Below, in pieces: positions 15,567-23,029 of a DNA stretch of 64,000 nucleotides. The DNA comes from CAZNPW01 sp964575185 (lineage in GTDB: Bacteria; Pseudomonadota; Alphaproteobacteria; Rhodobacterales; Rhodobacteraceae). The stretch spans positions 1-64,000 of the forward strand of contig CAZNPW010000004.1 of NCBI GenBank assembly GCA_964575185.1, given 5' to 3'. Numbering within the stretch: the stretch's first letter is position 1; each line of letters starts with the position of its first letter. The translations under genes were made by a program, and so were the position numbers. A model generated the notes under the pieces. The model was not told where the DNA came from. It ran no database searches and worked only from the letters and a program-made list of their open reading frames with translations.

Positions 15567-15995
15567 ATGCGCATCCTGCCCCTTCTCCTGCTCATCGCCC
15601 TTTCCGGCTGCGGCGCGATCGCGCGGCTGGCGGCCCCCGCCGCCGCGCCCCCGGCGACCGCCGTCGCGCCCATCGTGCCGCAGGGCGCGCAGACCGCCGC
15701 CGCGCTCGACCGGGCGACGCCCGAACAGGTCGCCGCCGCCACCGGCCCCGCGTCCGGCGCGCGCGAGCTCGGCCGGACGGTCGTGGCGCTCGGCAGCCCG
15801 GCCGAACAGGGCTTCTGGCTGCGCACCGCGCTCGTGACCGCCGCGGGCAAGGGCCGCGTCGTGACCGCGGACGGCCGGTCGGTCAACGTCGACCTGCAAC
15901 CCGGCACCGGCGGCTCGCTCCTGTCGCTCGCGGCCTTCCGCCAGCTCGGCCTCGGGCTGACCGACCTGCCCGAAGTCACGGTGTTCACCGAATAG
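15567..15995 (+). CDS. small lipoprotein
   Basis: A 142-residue protein with a lipoprotein signal peptide: MRILPLLLLIALSGC, lipobox LSGC with the acylated cysteine near residue 15. An Ala/Pro-rich linker follows, then a compact domain with ARELGRTVVALGSPAEQGFWLRTALVTAAGKGRVV and VNVDLQPGTGGSLLSLAAFRQLGL. Similar Rhodobacterales proteins are often labelled D-galactarate dehydratase, a name the sequence does not support. It would sit in the periplasm anchored to a membrane. It is divergent from moaA. The function is unknown. Confidence 0.85.
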   Translation: MRILPLLLLIALSGCGAIARLAAPAAAPPATAVAPIVPQGAQTAAALDRATPEQVAAATGPASGARELGRTVVALGSPAEQGFWLRTALVTAAGKGRVVTADGRSVNVDLQPGTGGSLLSLAAFRQLGLGLTDLPEVTVFTE

Positions 15996-16010
15996 CGGCG
16001 TCGCCCCGGG

Positions 16011-16054
16011 CGCGCCTCCCCACTCCCCGGGAAGAGGGGATGGGGGAGAGGGCC
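16011..16054 (-). repeat. CCCTCTCCCC dispersed repeat, copy at the valS 3' end
   Basis: On the minus strand a 44-bp element begins GGCCCTCTCCCCC and ends GGGGAGGCGCG, almost identical to the element at 50225-50268. It can fold as a G/C hairpin and abuts the valS stop codon, between the convergent lipoprotein and valS genes. Confidence 0.7.
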
Positions 16055-19000
16055 TCAGGCCATCTCGCGCAGCCGCGCGACCGCGGCGCGCAGCTTGGCC
16101 GCCTCCTCCTGCCGCGCCGAAAGGTTGGCGCGGGCCTCGTCCACCACGTCCTCGGGCGCGCTCGCCGCGAAGGCGGGGTTGGCAAGCCGCCCCTCCAGCC
16201 CCGCGATCTCCTTCTCCAGCTTGGTCAGAGCCTTCTCCAGCCGCGCGAGTTCGGCGGCCACGTCGATGATCCCGCCGAGCGGCAGCGCCAGGGTCGCGCC
16301 CGGCAGGGCGAGCGTCACCGACCCCTTGGGCGCGGCCTCGGCCGGCGTCAGGCTCTCGATCCGCGCGAGCCTGCGGATCAGCGCCGCGTTCCGGCCCCAG
16401 GCCGACCGCGCGTCGGCGTCCATCGCCAGCGCCAGCATCGGGATGTGCAGCCCGGCCGGCACATGCATCTGCGCGCGGGCCGACCGGATCTCGTCGATCA
16501 GCCGGGTGACGAAGCCCATCTCCGCCGCCGCCTCCGCGTCGATCAGGCTGCCGGGCAGCTGCGGCCAGTCGGTGTGGACCAGCGGCTTGTCCCGCGTGCC
16601 GGTGGTGGCCCAGAGCTCCTCGGTGATGAAAGGCATCATCGGGTGCAGAAGGATCATGCAGCGGTCGAGCACCCAGGCCATCGTGGCCCGCGTCTCGGCG
16701 GCCTCCGGCCCGTCGAGCAGGGGTTTGGCGAACTCCACATACCAGTCGCAGACCTGCCCCCAGACGAAGGCGTAGAGCGCATTGGCCGCCTGGTCGAAGC
16801 GGTAACCTTGCAGGTGCCCGTCGACCTCCGCCGCCGCGCGGGCGGTCTCGCCGACGATCCAGCGGTTGGCGGTGGCGCGGGCCGCAGGGGGTGCGCCTTG
16901 CGTCGCGTGCCCCTCCCACACGCCGTTCATCTCGGCGAAGCGGCAGGCGTTCCAGAGCTTCGTGCCGAAGTTGCGGTAGCCCGCGATCCGGTCCTTCGAC
17001 AGCCTCAGGTCGCGGCCCATCGCCGCCATCGCCGTCAGCGTGAACCGCACCGCATCGGCGCCGTAGTCGGCGATGAGGTCGAGCGGGTCGAGCACGTTGC
17101 CGAGGCTCTTGGACATCTTCTTCCCCTTCTCGTCGCGGACGAGCGGGTGGACGTAGACATCGCGGAACGGCACCTGGCCCACGACGGCGAGCTGCATCAT
17201 CATCATCCGGGCGACCCAGAAGAAGATGATGTCGAACCCGGTGACGAGCGTGGAGGTGGGGAAATAGCGTTGCAGTTCAGGGGTGTCCTCGGGCCAGCCG
17301 AGCGTGCCGATGGGCCAGAGGCCGGAGGAGAACCAGGTGTCGAGGACGTCGGGGTCGCGGAAGATTGGAACGCGCAAGTCATTGGTATCTACTTGTTCCC
17401 CAACTTCCGTAAACATCTCTTGAACGCGCTCCGCACCGAGGTTCGGAACAAGAAAAAACACTGCTATCTGATTGATATACTGATCCCAATTTTCAACGAC
17501 CCTTACGTCTTTCTTATAAACTGCTCGGGCGGATTCGACTGCCTCCTGCTCTTCTGCGAAACAGAAACTCTTTAGTCTGCGGGTCTCAGCAGAACGAAAT
17601 ACGGATTCGCCGGGCACCGCTGAGGCCGCAATGCGACCATCGGGAAGAGGCTCAGGCCCATACCACACCGGAATCTGATGCCCCCACCACAGCTGCCGCG
17701 AGATGCACCAGGGTTCGATGTTCTCCAGCCAGTGAAAGTAGGTCTTCGCGTCCCGCTCCGGCAGGATGCGCGTGTCGCCGCTGCGCACCGCGTCGATGGC
17801 GGGCTGGACGATCTTCGCGGTATCCACGAACCACTGGTCGGTCAGCATCGGCTCGATCACGACCTTCGAGCGGTCGCCGAAGGGCTGCATGATCTTCTTG
17901 GCCTCGACCAGCGGCACATGAGCCTCCGCGTCCCGGGCCTGGTCCGGGACCTCGCCCTCGCCGCCCGCGCCGCGCCCGGGTGAGGCCCCGGCCTCCGCCG
18001 GGGCGCGTGGCGTCTGCGGCACCATCACCGACAGCCCCTCGGCGTCGATCGCCGCCACCACCGCCTTCCGGGCGTCGTAGCGGTCCAGCCCCCGCAGCGC
18101 CTCCGGCACCAGGTTCACCTGGTCCGCCTCGGCCTCGGTCAGCACCCGCTCGCCCCGCGCGACCGCCCCGGCGATGGCGGCGCTTTTGGCATAGCTTAGC
18201 CCGTCCGTCCGCATCCGCGCCTTCGTGTCCATCAGCCGATACAGCGGAATCCCGTTCCGCTGCGCCACGCCGTAGTCGTTGAAGTCATGCGCCCCGGTGA
18301 TCTTTACCGCGCCGGAGCCGAAGGCGGGGTCGGGATAGTCGTCGGTGATTATGGGGATCAGACGCCGGTGCGCCTTCGGCCCCACCGGGATTTCACAGAG
18401 TTTTCCGACGATTGGCGCGTAACGCTCATCCGATGGATGAACCGCGACCGCGCCGTCGCCCAGCATCGTCTCGGGCCGCGTCGTGGCGATCGAGATGTAA
18501 TCCCGCACCTCGCGGAACGTCTCGTGCCCCTCCGCATCGCGCTCCACGTAGTCGTAGGTCGCCCCGCCCGCGAGCGGATACCTGAAATGCCACATGAACC
18601 CGTCGACCTCGACCTGCTCGACCTCCAGGTCCGAAATCGCCGTCTCGAAATGCGGGTCCCAGTTCACCAGCCGCTTGCCGCGGTAGATCAGGCCCTTGTT
18701 GTAGAGGTCGACGAAAACCTTGATGACCGCGTCGTGGAAATTGCCCTCCTCGCCGGGCGGCGCCCCCGGCGCGCCCGACATGGTGAAGGCCTCGCGGTCC
18801 CAGTCGCAGCTCGCCCCCAGCCGCTTCAACTGGCCGATGATGTTGCCGCGCGAGCGCCGCTTCTGTTCCCAGACGAGTGCGGTGAACGCCTCACGCGACA
18901 TCCCGTCCCGCCGCCGTCCCTCCTTCGCCAGCTCCCGCTCCACCACCATCTGCGTGGCGATGCCCGCGTGGTCCGTCCCCGGCTGCCACAGCGTGTCGAA

Positions 19001-19222
19001 GCCCCGCATCCGGTGCCAGCGCACCAGCACGTCCTGCAGCGTGTTGTTGAAGGCGTGGCCCATGTGCAGGCTGCCGGTGACGTTCGGCGGCGGGATCACC
19101 ACCGAAAACGCGGGCATCCCCGCCTTCGCGTTCGCCCCCGCACGGCCGACCTTCCCCGCCTCCCACATCGCCGAGATCCGTGCCTCGACGGCGGCCGGGT
19201 CGAAGGTCTTTTCCATGGGCAT
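16055..19222 (-). CDS. valS: valyl-tRNA synthetase
   Basis: A 1055-residue class I synthetase. The HIGH box is PPNVTGSLHMGHA (about residue 50). The catalytic core continues with DHAGIATQMVVER, the editing domain with the TTRPETMLGDGAVAVHP motif, then SRQLWWGHQIPVWYG, the KMSKS box GKKMSKSLGN, a tRNA anticodon-binding domain, and a C-terminal coiled-coil arm (ELARLEKALTKLEKEIAGLEGRLANPAF). It charges tRNA-Val and edits mischarged threonine. A ribosome binding site (GGTGGAG) precedes the first of two nearby ATGs. Two in-frame oddities are listed separately: an AT-rich patch encoding about 80 residues after GHQIPVWYG, and a repeat-derived insertion before the FGDRSKVVIEPM motif. The frame remains open through both, so the enzyme is probably functional. 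Confidence 0.95.
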   Translation of the reverse strand: MPMEKTFDPAAVEARISAMWEAGKVGRAGANAKAGMPAFSVVIPPPNVTGSLHMGHAFNNTLQDVLVRWHRMRGFDTLWQPGTDHAGIATQMVVERELAKEGRRRDGMSREAFTALVWEQKRRSRGNIIGQLKRLGASCDWDREAFTMSGAPGAPPGEEGNFHDAVIKVFVDLYNKGLIYRGKRLVNWDPHFETAISDLEVEQVEVDGFMWHFRYPLAGGATYDYVERDAEGHETFREVRDYISIATTRPETMLGDGAVAVHPSDERYAPIVGKLCEIPVGPKAHRRLIPIITDDYPDPAFGSGAVKITGAHDFNDYGVAQRNGIPLYRLMDTKARMRTDGLSYAKSAAIAGAVARGERVLTEAEADQVNLVPEALRGLDRYDARKAVVAAIDAEGLSVMVPQTPRAPAEAGASPGRGAGGEGEVPDQARDAEAHVPLVEAKKIMQPFGDRSKVVIEPMLTDQWFVDTAKIVQPAIDAVRSGDTRILPERDAKTYFHWLENIEPWCISRQLWWGHQIPVWYGPEPLPDGRIAASAVPGESVFRSAETRRLKSFCFAEEQEAVESARAVYKKDVRVVENWDQYINQIAVFFLVPNLGAERVQEMFTEVGEQVDTNDLRVPIFRDPDVLDTWFSSGLWPIGTLGWPEDTPELQRYFPTSTLVTGFDIIFFWVARMMMMQLAVVGQVPFRDVYVHPLVRDEKGKKMSKSLGNVLDPLDLIADYGADAVRFTLTAMAAMGRDLRLSKDRIAGYRNFGTKLWNACRFAEMNGVWEGHATQGAPPAARATANRWIVGETARAAAEVDGHLQGYRFDQAANALYAFVWGQVCDWYVEFAKPLLDGPEAAETRATMAWVLDRCMILLHPMMPFITEELWATTGTRDKPLVHTDWPQLPGSLIDAEAAAEMGFVTRLIDEIRSARAQMHVPAGLHIPMLALAMDADARSAWGRNAALIRRLARIESLTPAEAAPKGSVTLALPGATLALPLGGIIDVAAELARLEKALTKLEKEIAGLEGRLANPAFAASAPEDVVDEARANLSARQEEAAKLRAAVARLREMA
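17385..17620 (-). other. AT-rich in-frame patch inside valS
   Basis: Within the valS catalytic region the base composition falls sharply: 21 of 60 bases are G or C at 17461-17520 and 29 of 60 at 17401-17460, against 41 of 60 in a typical nearby stretch (17041-17100). Codons rare elsewhere in the window (TAT, GTA, AGG, GTT, AAT) are frequent. The patch encodes a segment including SARAVYKKDVRVVENWDQ, between GHQIPVWYG and DPDVLDTWFSSG, both of which are normal. It looks like a recombined or inserted piece of foreign origin that kept the frame. Confidence 0.75.
17979..18008 (-). repeat. dispersed GC hairpin repeat inserted in frame in valS
   Basis: GCCCCGGC (17986-17993) and GCCGGGGC (17998-18005) form an 8-bp hairpin. 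About 29 bp here match the intergenic elements at 23911-23943 and 47481-47510 with two differences. Within valS it is translated as part of APAEAGASPGRG, followed by a low-complexity GGEGEVPDQARDAEAH stretch, just before the conserved IMQPFGDRSKVVIEP. It is a repeat accepted as an in-frame insertion. Confidence 0.75.
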
Positions 19223-19280
19223 GGGCGGGCTCCACCAAGAACGGCGGGGTTCTAGCCTGCGCCCGGGCCGAGGGAAAGCG

Positions 19281-20039
19281 TCAGAAGGGCGACCGCCCCG
19301 CCAGCGCCAGCGCGAAGACCCCGAGCGTCAGCGCCGTCCACAGGAGGCCCGCCCCCCAGACCACGACGCGAGAGCCCGAAACCCCCGCCAGCGGCACCGC
19401 GTGCATCGCGTGGGTGCCGAGGAAATGCGCGATCCGCAGGTCGCCCACCTCGCGCGACCAGCCCATCAGCGGCACCCGCGCGCCCGTCACCGGCGTGCCG
19501 ACGAAATGTCCGCCCGATGTGCTCATCGTGCCCGCCGTCACGACCGTCAGCGCGAAGGTCAGCACCAGCCCCAGCCCCAGCGCCTCGCGCCAGACCGGCG
19601 GCAGCGTGCCGCGCCGCCACAGGATCACGCCCGTCACCAGCGCGGCCGAGGTCAGCGTGACGGCGGCCAGGCCCATGATCCGGTACGTGGTCGCCCAGAA
19701 CGGCGACGAGACGTTGAAGTGCGAGGCGACGCCGAGCGAGGCCGCGCCACCGATCCAGGCGATCTCGGCCACGACGTCCAGGGCCACCACGGCCGCGTAG
19801 ATGCGCCACCGCGGCCGCGTCGTCATTCCGGGGGGCAGCCAGCGGGCGTAGACGGCGAGCGTGCCGAGGTAGACGGCAAGCGCCAGGTGGAACTTGAGCG
19901 GCTTCGTCCACACGTTCTCGCCGCCGAGCTGGCGGGGGTCGAGCCCGGCGGCCACGGCGACCGGCAGCGCGGCGAGCGCGATCAGGATCGCGAGCGCGGC
20001 GAAGGGCGGCAGCGGCCGGGGCTGGGCCAGGGCGGTCAT
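19281..20039 (-). CDS. multi-pass membrane protein of unknown function
   Basis: A 252-residue protein with about seven hydrophobic segments. Recognisable stretches include LGGENVWTKPLKFHLALAVYLGTLAVYARWLP and TAGTMSTSGGHFVGTPVTGARVPLMGWSREVGDLRIAHFLGTHAMHAVPL, with several histidines near membrane edges that might bind heme or metal. Similar proteins are common in Rhodobacterales but unnamed. Its start overlaps the stop of the ABA4-like gene (ATGA), so the two form a small operon controlled by the promoter and operator at 20467-20507 and probably by the divergent TetR regulator. Confidence 0.8.
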   Translation of the reverse strand: MTALAQPRPLPPFAALAILIALAALPVAVAAGLDPRQLGGENVWTKPLKFHLALAVYLGTLAVYARWLPPGMTTRPRWRIYAAVVALDVVAEIAWIGGAASLGVASHFNVSSPFWATTYRIMGLAAVTLTSAALVTGVILWRRGTLPPVWREALGLGLVLTFALTVVTAGTMSTSGGHFVGTPVTGARVPLMGWSREVGDLRIAHFLGTHAMHAVPLAGVSGSRVVVWGAGLLWTALTLGVFALALAGRSPF

Positions 20040-20455
20040 GCGGGCACCGTGCGGGTCAGGGGGCGCTGCGCCTGGAACAGAAGCCAGCCCGCGGGGCCGA
20101 ACAGGAACGTCAGGGCGAGACAGGGCAGCACGCGCCAGTGCGCCACCCCGTCGCGCGCGGCGGTGCGCGCGATCCAGGCCCCGATCAGCAGGTCGAAGGC
20201 CAGGTATTGGACCCAGCCCGCGAGCAGGAGCCAGGGATTGGCGAACAGCGCCGCGACGTCGGCAAGGCTGCCGTAACCGCCCGACGCGGTCGGGAAATTC
20301 GCCAGCATCAATCCGGTGTAAAGCACGCCCAGCGCCGCCCCGACCGCCGTCGCCACCATCTGCGTCACCCGCGGCGAGAGCGGCGACAGCGCGAGCGCGA
20401 TCCATCCGGCAAGCGCAAGCGGCGAGGTCAGGGCGAAGAGGCTTTCGGGGGTCAT
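20036..20455 (-). CDS. ABA4-like (DUF4281) membrane protein
   Basis: A 139-residue protein with four transmembrane helices. The middle section FPTASGGYGSLADVAALFANPWLLLAGWVQYLAFDLLIGAWIARTA is the signature of the abscisic-acid-deficient-4-like family. In plants ABA4 is needed for neoxanthin formation; in bacteria the role is unproved. A carotenoid link would suit a phototroph but is only suggestive. The start at 20455 follows AAAGGTG. It is the promoter-proximal gene of a pair with the membrane protein at 19281, divergent from a TetR regulator. Confidence 0.8.
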   Translation of the reverse strand: MTPESLFALTSPLALAGWIALALSPLSPRVTQMVATAVGAALGVLYTGLMLANFPTASGGYGSLADVAALFANPWLLLAGWVQYLAFDLLIGAWIARTAARDGVAHWRVLPCLALTFLFGPAGWLLFQAQRPLTRTVPA

Positions 20456-20466
20456 GCGGCACCTTT

Positions 20467-20507
20467 CTTGACACCGCAAAGATATCGGCGGTGTTTCCAC
20501 TGTCAAG
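20467..20507 (-). promoter_or_regulatory. sigma-70-type promoter with nested inverted repeats
   Basis: On the minus strand TTGACA (20506-20501) and TATCTT (20484-20479) are 16 bp apart, a near-consensus promoter for the ABA4-like operon. It is embedded in two inverted repeats: CTTGACA (20467-20473)/TGTCAAG (20501-20507) and ACACCGC (20471-20477)/GCGGTGT (20488-20494). These fit a TetR dimer covering the promoter and reaching the regulator's own start region. Confidence 0.7.
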
Positions 20508-20548
20508 ATGAACTTTCAACCCGCGCGTCCGGGCGCTATGCAGGTCCG

Positions 20549-21130
20549 ATGGACAGGACCGGCGACCGCCCCTACCACCACGGCGACCTGCGGGCCGCGC
20601 TCTTGCGCGCTGCCGAGGACGAGATCACCGCGAACGGGGTCGAGGCGTTCTCGCTGCGCGCCGTCGCCCGCCGCGCGGGTGTCAGCCACGCCGCGCCGGC
20701 GCACCACTTCCGCGATGCCGACGGCCTCTTGACCGCGCTCGCGGCCGACGGGTTCCGGCGGTTTCTCGCCGCGCAGGCCGCGCGCGAGGCGAAGGCGGCG
20801 CCCGATCCGCGGTCGCAGCTTCTGGCGACCGGGCTCGGTTACATCGACTTCGCGCTGGCCCGCCCGGCGCTGTTCCGGCTGATCTTCGGCTCGGACCGCC
20901 CGCAGCACGGCGACCCCGACCTGCACGCGGCGGGACGCGCCGCCTACGACCACCTGATGGCCCGCGTCGCGGCGACGGGCGGCGACGCGATGGACGCGGC
21001 GGCAAGCTGGGCCATGGTGCACGGCCTCGCCGACCTGATCGTCGCGGGCCGGCTGACGACGGTGGCGATGCTGCCCGCGGCCGAGCGCGAGGCAACCATC
21101 CTCGCGCTCGTCGCGCGGACCCTGCGCTAG
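20549..21130 (+). CDS. TetR-family regulator with WHG-type C-terminal domain
   Basis: A 193-residue repressor. The N-terminal domain reads YHHGDLRAALLRAAEDEI...FSLRAVARRAGVSHAAPAHHFRDADGLLTALAADGF, a TetR helix-turn-helix with the PAHHF recognition-helix form typical of WHG-domain regulators. The ligand domain includes YIDFALARPALFRLIFGSDRP. It diverges from the ABA4-like/membrane operon across a 93-bp region holding the nested inverted repeats, so it likely represses that operon and itself. Its TAG stop overlaps the TAG stop of the convergent Lrp gene within a shared CTAG. The ligand is unknown. Confidence 0.87.
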   Translation: MDRTGDRPYHHGDLRAALLRAAEDEITANGVEAFSLRAVARRAGVSHAAPAHHFRDADGLLTALAADGFRRFLAAQAAREAKAAPDPRSQLLATGLGYIDFALARPALFRLIFGSDRPQHGDPDLHAAGRAAYDHLMARVAATGGDAMDAAASWAMVHGLADLIVAGRLTTVAMLPAAEREATILALVARTLR

Positions 21131-21561
21131 AGCGCCCGGTCCAGCCTGACCGACAGGTGGATCAGGCTTTCCGACGACTTCACCCCCGTCATCGCGCCGA
21201 TCGCGTCCAGCACCTCGTCCAGCGCCCGGGCATTGGCGGCGGCGATCTGCAACAGCAGGTCGAACCGGCCGGAGGTCGACCAGACCCGCTCCACCTCGGG
21301 TATGCCCTTGAGGCGGATCAGGATTCCCGCCTGCGCCCGCGGCTCGATCGTCAGAAGGACGCTCGCCCGCAGCCGCCCTTCCTTCGCCGCCTCGCCGAGC
21401 TTCAGCGTGTAGCCGGCGATCATGCCCGACGATTCCAGCCGCTCCAGCCGCGCCTGCACGGTCGACCGCGCGACCCGCAGCTTGCGCGCCAGCGTCGCGA
21501 CCGACGTGCGCGCGTCGGCCCCGAGTGTTGCGATGATGCCGCGATCGAGGTCATCCAGCAT
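21127..21561 (-). CDS. Lrp/AsnC-family regulator
   Basis: A 144-residue regulator. The N-terminal helix-turn-helix is LDDLDRGIIATLGADARTSVATLARKLRVARSTVQARLERLESSGMIAGYTL. The C-terminal RAM domain includes EVERVWSTSGRFDLLLQIAAANARALDEVLDAIG, where amino-acid effectors bind. The gene is divergent from the PLP decarboxylase at 21775, so control of basic amino acid or polyamine metabolism is the obvious hypothesis. An inverted repeat (GCGCA-4-TGCGC at 21598-21611) lies 36 bp upstream of its start and may be its operator. Confidence 0.9.
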   Translation of the reverse strand: MLDDLDRGIIATLGADARTSVATLARKLRVARSTVQARLERLESSGMIAGYTLKLGEAAKEGRLRASVLLTIEPRAQAGILIRLKGIPEVERVWSTSGRFDLLLQIAAANARALDEVLDAIGAMTGVKSSESLIHLSVRLDRAL

Positions 21562-21597
21562 TCTGCCCGCCTCTCACTCCACTCTGTTAGGCCTGCG

Positions 21598-21611
21598 GCG
21601 CAAATCTGCGC
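21598..21611. promoter_or_regulatory. inverted repeat, candidate Lrp-type operator
   Basis: GCGCA-AATC-TGCGC is a perfect 5-bp inverted repeat with a 4-bp centre in the divergent region between the Lrp-type regulator and the decarboxylase. The spacing is compatible with an Lrp/AsnC half-site pair, but it is short and could occur by chance in GC-rich DNA. Confidence 0.4.
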
Positions 21612-21639
21612 TTTTCATCGGTGAAGTTGTCACCCAAAT

Positions 21640-21774
21640 ACGCGATCCTCGACTGCGGGAAAAGGGCGGCTCATACGCACCTGGCCCGGTTCAAGAAACC
21701 GCGCAGGTGCCCGGGCCCGTTACAGGCAGTGGGTCGTGGGCTTGCGTCTTGTTGGCACAAGAAAGGCAACGCCG
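21640..21774 (+). ncRNA. structured 5' leader of the decarboxylase mRNA, candidate speF-type RNA
   Basis: A two-level hairpin is formed by GCACCTG (21677-21683) with CAGGTGC (21704-21710) and, inside it, CGGTT (21687-21691) with AACCG (21697-21701). A second hairpin at the gene start pairs CTTGT (21748-21752) with ACAAG (21757-21761), extended by TTGC (21742-21745) with GCAA (21766-21769). This places the AAAGG ribosome binding site in a bulge of the closed stem. A conserved RNA called the speF motif is known upstream of ornithine decarboxylase genes in Alphaproteobacteria. The position and gene match, but I cannot check it against the covariance model. Confidence 0.45.
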
Positions 21775-22917
21775 ATGGGACTCTCCAAGACGATCTGGTC
21801 CAACCCGACCGAATACCTCCGCACGATGCAGCCGGAAAACCCCGTGCTGTTCTTCGCCCCCCAGGCGCTGCAGGCGATGGCGCAGCGCTTCGTCGCGGGC
21901 TTTCCCGGCATGGTCACCTATGCGGTGAAGTCGAACCCCTCCGACGAGGTGATCGAGAACCTCGCCGCCGCGGGCATCCGCGCCTTCGACGTGGCCTCGC
22001 CCTTCGAGATCGCGCTGATCCGCAAGCTCGTGCCCGACGCGGGCCTGCACTACAACAACCCCGTGCGCGCCAGGCACGAGATCGCCTTCGCCGTGGCGCA
22101 CGGCGTCGACAGCTACTCGGTCGATTCGCATTCGGAGCTCGACAAGCTGATCGCGATGGTCCCGCAGGGCCGCGAGATCGCGGTGCGCTTCAAGCTGCCG
22201 GTCGACGGCGCGGCCTACAACTTCGGTGCCAAGTTCGGCGCGACGGTCGAGCTTGCGACGGCGCTGCTCGCGCGCGTGGCCGACGCGAGCTTCGCGCCCT
22301 CGCTCTGCTTCCACCCCGGCACGCAATGCACCGACCCCGCCGCGTGGGAGGCCTACATCCGCGCCGCCGCGACGATCTGCGCGGGCGCGGGCGTGACCAT
22401 CACCCGGCTGAACGTCGGCGGCGGCTTCCCCTCGCACCGCCTGGGCGGCACGGTGCCGCAGCTCGACGCGACCTTCGCGCTGATCGACCGCGTGGCGACC
22501 GAGGCCTTCGGGGCCGACCGCCCGCAGCTCATCTGTGAGCCCGGCCGGGGCCTGGTCGCCGACGCCTTCACGCTCGCCGACCGGGTCAAGGCGGTGCGCG
22601 ACGGCGGGCACGTCTTCCTCAACGACGGCGTCTACGGCGCGCTGACCGAACTGCCGCTGATCGGCAACGTCGACCGCACGACGGTCCTGTCCGCCGACGG
22701 CCGCCCCCGCAGCGGCGCGCTGCAGGGCCGCATCGTCTTCGGCCCCACCTGCGATTCGGTCGACCGCCTGCCGGGCGAGGTCATGCTGCCGTCCGACATC
22801 GCCGAAGGCGACTACCTGGTGTTCCACGGCCTCGGCGCCTATTCGACGGTCACGAACACCCGCTTCAACGGCTTCGGCGAGCTGCAGCTCGCCACGGTGC
22901 TGAGCCAGAAGCTCTGA
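21775..22917 (+). CDS. fold type III PLP decarboxylase (ornithine/lysine type)
   Basis: A 380-residue alanine-racemase-fold decarboxylase of the eukaryote-like ornithine decarboxylase group. The PLP lysine lies in VTYAVKSNPSDEVI (about residue 58), the phosphate-binding region is LNVGGGFPS, CEPGRGLVADAF follows, and the dimer-partner cysteine motif is FGPTCDSVD (about 322). It would make putrescine from ornithine or cadaverine from lysine. An upstream in-frame ATG exists, but the ATG at 21775 has the AAAGG ribosome binding site. A divergent Lrp regulator and a foldable leader suggest two layers of control. N-carbamoylputrescine amidase follows, supporting a polyamine role. Confidence 0.9.
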   Translation: MGLSKTIWSNPTEYLRTMQPENPVLFFAPQALQAMAQRFVAGFPGMVTYAVKSNPSDEVIENLAAAGIRAFDVASPFEIALIRKLVPDAGLHYNNPVRARHEIAFAVAHGVDSYSVDSHSELDKLIAMVPQGREIAVRFKLPVDGAAYNFGAKFGATVELATALLARVADASFAPSLCFHPGTQCTDPAAWEAYIRAAATICAGAGVTITRLNVGGGFPSHRLGGTVPQLDATFALIDRVATEAFGADRPQLICEPGRGLVADAFTLADRVKAVRDGGHVFLNDGVYGALTELPLIGNVDRTTVLSADGRPRSGALQGRIVFGPTCDSVDRLPGEVMLPSDIAEGDYLVFHGLGAYSTVTNTRFNGFGELQLATVLSQKL

Positions 22918-22960
22918 CCGGGACAGGGCGCGCGGCACCGGCCCGCGCCCCTCTTCCCCC

Positions 22961-23009
22961 TTCATCTTCCCTCAAATATCCCGGGGGGTGCGGGGGGCTG
23001 GCCCCCCGC
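22961..23009 (-). repeat. composite intergenic repeat, copy 3
   Basis: Minus-strand orientation. The hairpin GCGGGGGGC (22990-22998)/GCCCCCCGC (23001-23009) is followed, reading leftward, by a C-run, the box GGATATTTGAGG and the tail GAAGATGAA. It sits between the decarboxylase and the amidase, antisense to both. Confidence 0.8.
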
Positions 23010-23029
23010 GTTCTCCGTCCGAGGACCGC

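Noticed and set aside
17385..17620. AT-rich valS patch as a mobile genetic element carrying its own gene
   Set aside because: It has no stop codons in the valS frame, no transposase or integrase and no terminal repeats. It is treated as a mosaic protein segment.
21127..21130. Shared CTAG forming the stop codons of both the TetR and Lrp genes as a functional overlap
   Set aside because: Convergent stop overlaps within CTAG arise easily, and nothing suggests a role beyond compactness.
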